Positions 7,938 through 14,567 of a stretch of DNA of 21,999 nt are shown here, in pieces. Position 1 is the stretch's first letter. Each line of letters opens with the position of its first letter. The translations under genes were made by a program, and so were the position numbers. The stretch spans positions 1 to 21,999 of the forward strand of contig CALADF010000012.1 of NCBI GenBank assembly GCA_937890835.1, given 5' to 3'. The notes beneath the pieces are model-generated. The model was not told the origin of the DNA, made no database searches, and was given only the letters and a program-made list of their open reading frames with translations. The stretch is from an uncultured bacterium. GTDB taxonomy: Bacteria; Actinomycetota; Coriobacteriia; Coriobacteriales; Eggerthellaceae.

Positions 7938-8864
7938 CTAACTAATCGGATGCACGCCCGCAACGACCAACGCGAAGCGGAGGCACAAGCCGCCGGCGAG
8001 GACCAACGCGGCGGTCGCAGCGACGACGGACGGACGATGGGACCGCCTGACAAGCAACGCGTCAAGCTCCAGCGCAAAGGGAACGACCATGCCGCACGCC
8101 ACGAAGCCGACCCAGAACAGCCAGGTCAGATTCCCGAACAACAAGATATCGAGCGCCGATCGACCACCGGCCGCGGCCACGGACACGACGAACGCCACAG
8201 TCACGACAGCCTCGAGCGCCACGATGAGCGCGTCGACTATGGTAAGGCGGCGAAGCCACGCTCGAAGGCCCTCGCAGCCCCCGGAAACGCACACGCCGAG
8301 GAGCACGACCGCGCATCCGCACGACAGCGCCGAAAGCAGAAACAGCACGGGAAGCCACAAGCTCGTCCACAGCTGAACCGCCAGCACCGTCTCCAGGAGA
8401 AAGCCGGTGTAGAGCATGACGACCAGAGAGAACACGATGCCGACGGCCTTGGCCACAAGAGCGAGACGCTCCCATGCAGGACCGAGGACGAGGACCGCCT
8501 CGGCCAACGCGACGGCCAGGCAGATGGTCATGAACGTGAGGGCGAACGCCCCGATGGACATGAAACTGCTCGTCGGATAAAGGAAGATCAGGTAAAACGC
8601 CTCGGGCTTGCCGAGGTCGGCCAACAGGCAGAGAAGACCCGCGATCATCATGACGAACGAGGCTCCGTACACCGCCCTACCGATTCGTCGATGGGTGACC
8701 GATCGGCTCCTGCACGCGAAATAACTTGAGGGCACGCGCGAGAACCTGCCGCACCTGGCATGGGAATACGCGATGCGCAGATCGATGACGGAGAGCACGG
8801 CGAAACTCCCGGCAGACGTTCCGCCGAGAAACAGGTACAACGCGATGAGTTCGCTGAACGCCAT
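7938..8864 (-). CDS. NrfD/PsrC-type polytopic membrane protein, no catalytic partner nearby
   Basis: The 308-aa protein has about eight transmembrane helices and NrfD/PsrC-family features: LFLGGTSAGSF in the first helix, LCLLADLGKPEAFY after the second and YTGFLLETV in the middle. Family members exchange electrons between the quinone pool and a periplasmic Fe-S subunit. Unusually there is no ferredoxin or molybdenum subunit in the operon; the following genes are a GntR repressor and a slipin. It could serve as an extra anchor for the neighbouring dms system, which shares its operator. The upstream frame reaches 8915, but ATG at 8864 has AAGGGGGAG just before it and starts at the first helix. 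The longer version would run into the operator, so I reject it. Confidence 0.85.
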   Translation of the reverse strand: MAFSELIALYLFLGGTSAGSFAVLSVIDLRIAYSHARCGRFSRVPSSYFACRSRSVTHRRIGRAVYGASFVMMIAGLLCLLADLGKPEAFYLIFLYPTSSFMSIGAFALTFMTICLAVALAEAVLVLGPAWERLALVAKAVGIVFSLVVMLYTGFLLETVLAVQLWTSLWLPVLFLLSALSCGCAVVLLGVCVSGGCEGLRAWLRRLTIVDALIVALEAVVTVAFVVSVAAAGGRSALDILLFGNLTWLFWVGFVACGMVVPFALELDALLVRRSHRPSVVAATAALVLAGGLCLRFALVVAGVHPIS

Positions 8865-8891
8865 TACTCCCCCTTCCGAGATCCGTTTCGT

Positions 8892-8919
8892 AGAATACCA
8901 TGTGTCGCACGACAATCAC
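8892..8919 (-). promoter_or_regulatory. Promoter and operator of the nrfD-gntR-slipin operon
   Basis: Minus strand: -35-like GTGATT (8914-8919) and -10-like TATTCT (8892-8897), 16 bp apart. The palindrome TGTCGCACGACA (8903-8914) lies in the spacer and is identical to the 6411-6422 copy in the dms promoter. In both promoters the -35 end (TGATT) merges into the operator. This promoter has a single copy where dms has two. It sits about 40-50 bases before the ATG. Confidence 0.65.
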
Positions 8920-8995
8920 GCCGCAAAGCGTACAGGACACGCGCGGAAAGAGGAAGCGAAGGCTGACGACGTCGCGTCCTCGGCAGGCCGTGTCT

Positions 8996-9034
8996 TGTTT
9001 ACATGTTTACACATTAGCCTATTCGTAATAAAAT
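8996..9034 (+). promoter_or_regulatory. Toxin-antitoxin promoter with tandem octamer
   Basis: TGTTTACA occurs twice in direct tandem (8996-9003, 9004-9011). The second copy holds a -35 TTTACA (9006-9011) followed after 17 bp by -10 TAAAAT (9029-9034), a close match to the sigma-A consensus. A partial inverted repeat ATTCG...CGAAT (9021-9040) covers the -10. Antitoxin-toxin complexes usually repress their own promoter, so these repeats are candidate operator sites. The transcript would start about 25 bases before the GTG. Confidence 0.6.
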
Positions 9035-9063
9035 GCGAATGACATCAAGGTCAGGAGGAAATC

Positions 9064-9354
9064 GTGGCCACCAAAACCTTCTCCAGCAGGGTAAGCGAGC
9101 CCAACCTCACTTATATGGACGCGCTCGTACGCGCCGAGTTCGGCATGTCGTACGGACAGTACTGCGGCTCAGTTCTCATCGACGCCGTTCGCTCGGGCGA
9201 AAAGCTTCCTCGACCCCGCAAAGCGGACGAAGCAGCGCAAAGGGCAGCCGCCGTGGAGAACATGAAGGCGTTTTCACTCGAACAGCGAAACGCTGAGGTT
9301 GGCGGCATGTCCGACGATGAGATCAAGCAGCTTATTGCGAGCCGTTATGAATAA
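9064..9354 (+). CDS. Putative antitoxin (ribbon-helix-helix / RelB-like)
   Basis: The 96-aa protein starts with GTG, supported by AGGAGG 5 bases upstream. The N-terminus (ATKTFSSRV, a short strand) followed by helices around MDALVRAEFGMSYGQYCGSV fits an RHH/RelB-DinJ-type DNA-binding domain. The C-terminal half is charged and probably wraps the toxin. Its last codons overlap the PIN gene by 8 bases (9347-9354), the usual arrangement that makes antitoxin first and toxin by coupling. Family assignment is from layout and weak motif similarity; the PIN neighbour makes the antitoxin role likely. Confidence 0.75.
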   Translation: MATKTFSSRVSEPNLTYMDALVRAEFGMSYGQYCGSVLIDAVRSGEKLPRPRKADEAAQRAAAVENMKAFSLEQRNAEVGGMSDDEIKQLIASRYE

Positions 9355-9784
9355 CAGGGTTCTCGTCGATACGAACATTATCCTCGACGCCGCGATGTCC
9401 GAGCGACCGGGATGGCCCGAAGCGACTCTCCTCCTTGACGAAATAGCCTACGGAGCGACGACGGGACTTATCGTCGCCACCTCGCTCAAGGATATCTACT
9501 ACGTGTTGACGAAATACGCAGGAGAGCCTGCAGCGCGTTCGTTCATCTCCTCCGCCTTGGACGCGTTCGAGACAGTCCCCGTTGACGAGCTTGTCTGCCG
9601 ATCAGCCGCAAAATCAAATGAACCCGACTTCGAAGACGGCATCGTGCGCGCCTGCGCGGAAAACGCGCACGCGGATTTCATCATCTCGCGAGACGCCGCG
9701 GCCTTCCGCCACTCGAAGATCAAACGCGTCACCGCACGCGAGTACCTCGATCTGTTCTGCGACGTGGAGACGGTGCGCTTTTAG
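9347..9784 (+). CDS. PIN-domain toxin (VapC-like ribonuclease)
   Basis: The 145-aa protein begins VLVDTNIILDA, the typical first strand of a PIN domain with catalytic D8. Other acidic residues in the expected places are D49, D94/D97 (EPDFEDGIV) and D116 (FIISRD). PIN toxins cleave RNA using Mg2+ held by these acids. An upstream ATG at 9299 exists, but ATG at 9347 places the conserved strand at the N-terminus and overlaps the antitoxin stop. Its own ribosome site is poor, consistent with coupling. It ends 17 bases before the convergent ATPase gene, with no obvious terminator between. Confidence 0.9.
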   Translation: MNNRVLVDTNIILDAAMSERPGWPEATLLLDEIAYGATTGLIVATSLKDIYYVLTKYAGEPAARSFISSALDAFETVPVDELVCRSAAKSNEPDFEDGIVRACAENAHADFIISRDAAAFRHSKIKRVTAREYLDLFCDVETVRF

Positions 9785-9801
9785 AGAGGCACCGAGATCC
9801 C

Positions 9802-11115
9802 CTACGCACCCAAAGCCCTGATGGGAATGACGTACACCCCGTCGCTGCGACGATATGCCGCCTCGCCCATCCCCGTGACAACCGCCATGAACGAAGGCTC
9901 GATCACCTTCGCCTTCTCGTTCGCGCACACTTTATCGCGCAGACGCTTGAGATTCCCGGCAGCTTCATCGACCTTATCCAGGCTGATTTTTATCTCGATT
10001 GCCGCCCACCTTCCGTCGGCGCGCTCGATGATCGCATCCGCCTCAAGCCCGGAATCGTCATGGTAATAGCGCAAAGGATGCGACTCGGTATAATCCAATG
10101 CGCGGGCGTAGACATCAAGATCGCGCATAACAAGGTTCTCGAAAACCAAGCCGAATGTTTGCCAATCCTGAAGCAAAGCCTCGGGCGAGAGACCCAGCAG
10201 CGCCACGGGAAGCGAAGGGTCGGCAAAATAACGCTTAGGCTTCACACGCATTCGTTTAGGAGAGCGAGAGGCGGGAACCCATCCTGGAACCTCGTCAATA
10301 AGAAAGATCCGACGAAGTATATCGAGATGCGATGCCGTTTCTTTGCGCTCGGAATCGGAAACCTCGCCCGCAGATTCATGAGCGTAGACATCACAGGCAA
10401 AGGTGTTCACCTTGGCAGATTGTCCGAGGTTTCTCGCAAGCGACAAGGCAAGGCGTCGTGCAACCCCTTCGTTGCCGCCCAAACGAGGAACGCTCTGCAC
10501 GAAAAGCGCTTCCAGATAATCGCGAACCACGATCTGAGCGTCACTCGCCTCCCGCAAGCGTTCTTCGGGCCATCCGCCACGTACGACCATACGAACCAGC
10601 GAATCTATGCCGTTTGGGCATTGACAGGGAATGAACTCGCCTTCGAAAAGAGCTGCAAGGCTGACCTTCGCAACGGATTCCCCCGTTTCGGCAAGCGTCA
10701 TGGGATGCATGCGAATACGACCTATGCGACCGGCGCCGCTATGCGCCGTTTCGCTCGTACTCGGCGTAGACGAACCCGTAAGGATCCACGCCCCCTTCTC
10801 TCCCGCAAGCTCGTCGGAGGCATGGCGCACCGTATCCCAAATAGCGGGAACGCGCTGCCATTCGTCAATGACGTGTGGGCGGTCGCCCGCAAGCGGATAG
10901 CTTGGATCGGCGCTGGCTATCTGCAGGTTGGCGCCACGGTCCACATAGGTAACCGATGCAGCATGAGCAAGTGACGACCACGTCTTCCCGCACCACTTCG
11001 TGCCCGACACCTCAACGGCGCCGAACAATGTGAGATATTTGGCTATCTGCTCATCAACTATGCGAGGTTGGTATGCAGCAGGTCGTGCCGCGAAATTCAT
11101 CTGGTTGTCAGACAT
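9802..11115 (-). CDS. AAA-family ATPase with DUF4143 domain
   Basis: The 437-aa protein has the AAA_14/DUF4143 layout: Walker A GTKWCGKT (38-45), Walker B HVIDEW (D84, E85), a sensor-type ILTGSS (111-116) and MTLAE. The C-terminal half has the DUF4143 end with GLEADAIIE and WAAIEIKIS, reminiscent of a PD-(D/E)XK nuclease fold. The function of these common standalone ATPases is not settled; they spread horizontally and are sometimes linked with toxin-antitoxin genes. A longer frame begins at 11145, but ATG at 11115 has TAGGAG 5 bases before it. The three-repeat element and palindrome upstream are likely its control region. Confidence 0.9.
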   Translation of the reverse strand: MSDNQMNFAARPAAYQPRIVDEQIAKYLTLFGAVEVSGTKWCGKTWSSLAHAASVTYVDRGANLQIASADPSYPLAGDRPHVIDEWQRVPAIWDTVRHASDELAGEKGAWILTGSSTPSTSETAHSGAGRIGRIRMHPMTLAETGESVAKVSLAALFEGEFIPCQCPNGIDSLVRMVVRGGWPEERLREASDAQIVVRDYLEALFVQSVPRLGGNEGVARRLALSLARNLGQSAKVNTFACDVYAHESAGEVSDSERKETASHLDILRRIFLIDEVPGWVPASRSPKRMRVKPKRYFADPSLPVALLGLSPEALLQDWQTFGLVFENLVMRDLDVYARALDYTESHPLRYYHDDSGLEADAIIERADGRWAAIEIKISLDKVDEAAGNLKRLRDKVCANEKAKVIEPSFMAVVTGMGEAAYRRSDGVYVIPIRALGA

Positions 11116-11146
11116 ACGGACTCCTATCCTGTTTCTATCGAACATG

Positions 11147-11167
11147 ATAGAAGAATTAATCTTCTAT
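11147..11167 (-). promoter_or_regulatory. Palindrome in the ATPase promoter region
   Basis: ATAGAAGA (11147-11154) and TCTTCTAT (11160-11167) are perfect inverted arms around a 5-base AT centre. On the minus strand a -35-like TTGGGA in the first repeat copy and a -10-like TATCAT follow about 18 bp apart, with the palindrome between them. It is a candidate operator about 30 bases before the ATPase ATG. Confidence 0.45.
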
Positions 11168-11168
11168 T

Positions 11169-11228
11169 CCCAAAATCCGAATATATAAACACCCAAAATC
11201 CGAATGGCTCGACACCCAAATTCCGAAT
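11169..11228. repeat. Three 14-bp direct repeats at 23-bp intervals
   Basis: CCCAAAATCCGAAT occurs at 11169-11182 and 11192-11205, and CCCAAATTCCGAAT at 11215-11228. The start-to-start distance is exactly 23 bp both times. The element stands next to the palindrome upstream of the ATPase and is much more AT-rich than the surroundings. It could be a set of regulator sites (23 bp is slightly over two helical turns) or a trace of insertion. No gene is seen in 11116-11325. Confidence 0.7.
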
Positions 11229-11325
11229 TCGAAGGCTCGTCCGAAAGCCAGTTCAGCCCGTAGAAGTCATCCGAGGTAGACGGATCAGCGCGACCGCCAA
11301 CGTCGGATCACGCCCCGCGCCACCC

Positions 11326-11754
11326 CTACAACCGCTCCTTCGGGATGACGCGCATCATCACCACGCCGCTCGACATGACGTCATCCACGTCATCGTAGGC
11401 GACGACGTTCCAATACTGGCGCACACCGCCCTTTGCGCTCTTGCCGGGCTCTTCATGATCGAACGTCGCCACACCGCGCACCGCACCCGACACCCCGCTC
11501 TTCCTGTGCCGGACCGACACCTCGACGCCGAAGGGAACCTCCACATCAAGATCGCTGCGTTCCATCGCTCCCCTGCTCGCGACGGATTCGAGGAGAGAAA
11601 GCGTGGCGCCCCCGTGAACGAAGCCGAAAGGCTGCATGATGCCGGACGTGATGGGCATTATCGCCTCCACCCGCTCGGGCCCCGCAACCGTGAAATCGAT
11701 ATCGAGCGTCCGCACGAGCCCGTGATTGATCTTCTCCGCCATATCCTTGTCCAT
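11326..11754 (-). CDS. Hotdog-fold thioesterase (PaaI-like)
   Basis: The 142-aa protein has the central helix signature GFVHGGATLSLLESVAS (HGG at 47-49, acidic E56) of hotdog acyl-CoA thioesterases. A variable N-terminus and a C-terminal sheet (VRHRKSGVSGAVRGVATF, SSGVVMMRV) complete the family's normal size. These enzymes hydrolyse acyl- or aryl-CoA esters; the substrate cannot be told. ATG at 11754 has GGAAGAGG 7 bases upstream; a TTG one codon earlier is possible. It follows the flippase-like gene by 93 bases in the same direction. Confidence 0.85.
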   Translation of the reverse strand: MDKDMAEKINHGLVRTLDIDFTVAGPERVEAIMPITSGIMQPFGFVHGGATLSLLESVASRGAMERSDLDVEVPFGVEVSVRHRKSGVSGAVRGVATFDHEEPGKSAKGGVRQYWNVVAYDDVDDVMSSGVVMMRVIPKERL

Positions 11755-11847
11755 CAAACCGCCTCTTCCGCATTATCCGATTTCGCCCGCGCAAGCTTCG
11801 AAGAGCCGCAAGATCTCACCGAGGGCGCGGCGAAGCCTCAGGAAACA

Positions 11848-12972
11848 TCAGCGCGTCTCGTCACCCGCTTCGTCGGCAACCCCGGCGGCTGCACCTTCGG
11901 CGGCTGCACCTTCGGCAACCGCACCTTCGGCAACCGCACTCTCGGCAACCCCGCCGGCCGCCTTGACGACCTTCCTCTTTTTCCGCGCGCCGAGCTGGAT
12001 AACGACCGCGCCTATGAGGAAGGGCATCCAGAAGACGATACCGCGGTACACCATGACCACCACGAGCGCCGATGCCCCGTCGATACCGAACAGGCCGAAC
12101 GCAACCACGCAGGCAGCCTCGACCACGCCGACGCCCTGTGGCGTGAACGAAATCATCGCGAACAGCGTGGCGACAACGTAACCGCAGATGAGGGGCTCGG
12201 GCGACTGAACGCCGAAAGCAAGGCCCGCCATGGCGAAGCAGGTGATCTCGAAAAGCGACGCCGTCAGAGAGCACGCGAACGCCTTCAGAGTTTTCTTCGG
12301 ACGCTTCACGATAAGCGTCGACGCACCCGAGAACGACTCGACCGTTCGCTCGAGCCACGGACCCATCGATTCGCGCTTGAACTTCACCAGGATGCGGTTC
12401 ACCAAACGCTCGACGGGACGAAGCACGCGCACCACCAAATCGGGCCGCACGCCGCCGAGAACCATGACCGTCACCAAACCGCCGACGAGCACGATGGCGA
12501 GCATGCCGAGTGCAAGCCAACCGGGATCCAAGCCCACGGTCAGGCTGAGCACCGTGAAAGTCAGGATCATGATGCATGTGAAACCGGAGTCGATGCACAG
12601 CTGCATGAGCAGCGCCGCGCTGGTCGCCTTGCCCGCCGAGATGCCCTGTTTATGCGCCGTGTCGACGACCAGCGAAGTGCCCGCCAAATTGAGCGAAGGC
12701 GCGATGGTGTTCACGAAAAACGTGCCGAACACCAAGGAAAGCCCTGTCTTGAAGGTGATCTTCTCACCAACGGTGTCGAAGCAGGCACGGAAGCCGAACC
12801 CCTGGGCGAAGTACTTGCCCAGCTGGGCCAGTACGGCCAAGATGATGAACAACGGAGAACCTGTCTGGATGGCTTCGGCCAGCTGAACCAGTTGATCGCC
12901 GCGCATGAAGATGAAGGCGAGCACGATGACGACCACAACGCCCGCTACAAGCTTTCGAATGTTCGAGCTCAC
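11848..12972 (-). CDS. Flippase-like / LPG-synthase-TM family membrane protein
   Basis: The 374-aa protein has about eight transmembrane helices. It carries the features of the UPF0104/AglD/MprF-type flippase-like family: GTFFVNTIAPSLNLAGTSLV in the early part and ISFTPQGVGVVEAACV later, then RGIVFWMPFLIGAVV. Homologues move or modify lipid-linked molecules; no synthase domain is attached here. After the last helix comes a basic stretch (ARKKRKVVKAA) and a tail of about 30 Ala, Glu and Gly residues encoded by a 15-bp repeat. The start is GTG at 12972 with AAGGGGGG upstream. It begins 40 bases after the ATP-grasp gene and is likely cotranscribed with it. Confidence 0.85.
   Translation of the reverse strand: MSSNIRKLVAGVVVVIVLAFIFMRGDQLVQLAEAIQTGSPLFIILAVLAQLGKYFAQGFGFRACFDTVGEKITFKTGLSLVFGTFFVNTIAPSLNLAGTSLVVDTAHKQGISAGKATSAALLMQLCIDSGFTCIMILTFTVLSLTVGLDPGWLALGMLAIVLVGGLVTVMVLGGVRPDLVVRVLRPVERLVNRILVKFKRESMGPWLERTVESFSGASTLIVKRPKKTLKAFACSLTASLFEITCFAMAGLAFGVQSPEPLICGYVVATLFAMISFTPQGVGVVEAACVVAFGLFGIDGASALVVVMVYRGIVFWMPFLIGAVVIQLGARKKRKVVKAAGGVAESAVAEGAVAEGAAAEGAAAGVADEAGDETR
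11884..11943. repeat. 15-bp tandem repeat inside the flippase-like gene
   Basis: Four consecutive 15-bp units run from 11884, based on GGCGGCTGCACCTTC, GGCAACCGCACCTTC and close variants; a partial fifth follows. Being a multiple of three it changes only the length of the Ala/Glu/Gly tail (units like VAEGA). Copy number may vary between strains by slippage. Confidence 0.85.
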
Positions 12973-13012
12973 CGTGCCACCCCCCTTTCCGCCCTCGACG
13001 TTCCCCTGGTTC

Positions 13013-14161
13013 TCACCGCAGGAACTCCGTCAGATCGCTGTGAAGCAGAAAATCGAGCTCGGCAGCGCTCGAAGCATCGGTCTCCAAGAACAGGAAGCCG
13101 TACGAGCCCGTGACGTTGACGTCAAAGTGATGAAATGCCAGCACGTTGGAGAAGCGCGCTTCGAACGCCTCGTAATCGAAAGAACGGCGAAGGTCGGCTG
13201 ACGGCGCAGGATTGAGGAGCGACATGCTGTACACCTTGCACGCCGCAGACGCCGTCATCGAGTCGAAATCGACCGCCTCATCCTGCAAGTAGGCGGCGTA
13301 CGTGCGCAGACCCCATCCGAGGTACGCAACGTCGGTGCCACCGAGCCCGGCGAAGCGAAGCGGGTTGAACTCGATGGGGGCAACCGCCCCGTCCTTGACG
13401 CGAACCTCGACATGGGCGGGGAAGTTGCGCGCGCCGATGTAGTCGTTCGCATCGTCAAGCCAGCGCTCGATCAGCGGGGCAACCTGCAAAACGATGTCCC
13501 TGCTCGTTACGTACATGCGATCGCCGGTGTCCTCGGGTCCTGCGAAATCGTGCCTGAGCACGTTGAGGACACGGGCTTTCCCTTCGGCGTCGTAGTACAT
13601 GTCGACGGCGTACTCAACGCCCTCGATAAGGCTTTCGATGATGCAATCGCTCGCATCGACGACGCTTTCCGGATAACGCTCGTTCCACACGGATTCGCTC
13701 GCCTCCATATCGGCAAGCGCCCGGTTCCAATCGTCGGAGCTCTCGATGGCGTAGACGCCCATGGAGCAAAATCCCACCGCAGGCTTCAAGATCACGGGCA
13801 GCGAGAGATCTTCAACGGCAACATCGCGAAGCGCCTTGCGCGGGAGCACCTTGAAATGCAGGTCGGGATTCAGCGGGGACAACAGTTCGCGCAACGCGGC
13901 TTTGTCCTTCAGCAGCTCGATAACGCGAACGAGATCGGCGTTGTCCACGTTGTCGCAAATCCACGACAGCGCGTTCTCGGAAGACGTGTAGACGCGCTCG
14001 CCGGACGAAAGGCGACGCGCGCACTCCTTGGCGCCGACCAGGTTCAAGGGCTGCGAGACCTGAAGCGATCGCGCGAAATCGTTATCGAGAACGGGATGCT
14101 GCGAGGAAGCGAGCCATTCGACCAGCAAAGGCGAGGCGTAGGGCTCTTCAAGTATGACCAT
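13013..14161 (-). CDS. ATP-grasp domain protein
   Basis: The 382-aa soluble protein has an ATP-grasp fold: an N-terminal pre-ATP-grasp part (1-100), the lysine strand LPVILKPAVGFCSMGVYAIE (K126), the hinge and acidic strand CIIESLIEG (about 173-181), and the Mg2+-binding strand APIEFNPLRFAGLGG (E264, N266). Members join a carboxylate to an amine or other nucleophile through an acyl-phosphate, as in peptide or dipeptide-like ligation. Which substrates are used is unknown. Start ATG 14161 has AAGGAAG a few bases upstream. The next gene encodes a flippase-like protein, so the product may be a membrane- or envelope-directed metabolite (inference). It is divergent from the PucR-like regulator. Confidence 0.85.
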   Translation of the reverse strand: MVILEEPYASPLLVEWLASSQHPVLDNDFARSLQVSQPLNLVGAKECARRLSSGERVYTSSENALSWICDNVDNADLVRVIELLKDKAALRELLSPLNPDLHFKVLPRKALRDVAVEDLSLPVILKPAVGFCSMGVYAIESSDDWNRALADMEASESVWNERYPESVVDASDCIIESLIEGVEYAVDMYYDAEGKARVLNVLRHDFAGPEDTGDRMYVTSRDIVLQVAPLIERWLDDANDYIGARNFPAHVEVRVKDGAVAPIEFNPLRFAGLGGTDVAYLGWGLRTYAAYLQDEAVDFDSMTASAACKVYSMSLLNPAPSADLRRSFDYEAFEARFSNVLAFHHFDVNVTGSYGFLFLETDASSAAELDFLLHSDLTEFLR

Positions 14162-14274
14162 GGCACTTCCTTTCGCGCACTTAAGCGCCGGCGTGCTTCG
14201 CCGTCAGCCGGGCAAGGCAGTGCTTCCATATGCAACGGTCGCGAACACCCTGCGGTTTTGTCATCAGCTAGCAA

Positions 14275-14280
14275 AGTATA
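14275..14280 (-). promoter_or_regulatory. Possible -10 of the ATP-grasp operon
   Basis: TATACT on the minus strand lies about 115 bases before the ATP-grasp ATG in the divergent gap 14162-14567. No good -35 is found at the right distance, so this rests on one hexamer only. The gap otherwise holds only the possible small ORF and the opposite promoter. Confidence 0.25.
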
Positions 14281-14406
14281 TCCGTTAACGCACGCGATAG
14301 AACGCACGCCATACCTTCTCCGGGCAGACGTTGCTTTTGACCGCACGGGCGCACTTGTTCTACAGGCACATGACCATGAGCAGAGCCGTGATTCCGAAAA
14401 CACGAA

Positions 14407-14526
14407 ATGTTGGGAAGCCGAGCCCCATCGGGAGCATTGATCCTGGCAATCACAATCCTGTTTACCGCGGCGGCCGTCAACGACGCCATCCGTTGCCGTC
14501 GGCGGATACTCTTTCCCTATAATTGA
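14407..14526 (+). CDS. Possible 39-aa single-helix membrane peptide
   Basis: An ATG-started frame encodes a short polar start, a hydrophobic helix (ALILAITILFTAAAV) and a basic end (RCRRRILFPYN). The shape is that of a small membrane protein, and the frame lies in the 406-base gap between the ATP-grasp gene and the regulator. There is no clear ribosome site. A frame just upstream (MTMSRAVIPKTR..., beginning about 14370) would join it only by a frameshift, so it may also be a decayed gene. I recognise no family. Confidence 0.3.
   Translation: MLGSRAPSGALILAITILFTAAAVNDAIRCRRRILFPYN
14518..14523 (+). promoter_or_regulatory. Possible -10 of the PucR-like regulator
   Basis: A perfect TATAAT is found 45 bases before the regulator ATG. 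A TTGCCG (14493-14498) is the nearest -35-like hexamer, but with a long 19-bp spacer, which suggests a weak or activator-dependent promoter. Confidence 0.45.
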
Positions 14527-14567
14527 CAGGGCAGTTCATTTTCCGAATTCGTTAACGAGGACCCTCG

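Noticed and set aside
11881..11950. Possible CRISPR-like array
   Set aside because: The units are contiguous 15-bp in-frame repeats without spacers inside a coding region.
11068..13113. 681-aa plus-strand frame opposite the thioesterase and flippase-like genes
   Set aside because: Highly His/Arg/Asp-rich and antisense to two genes with clear family motifs.
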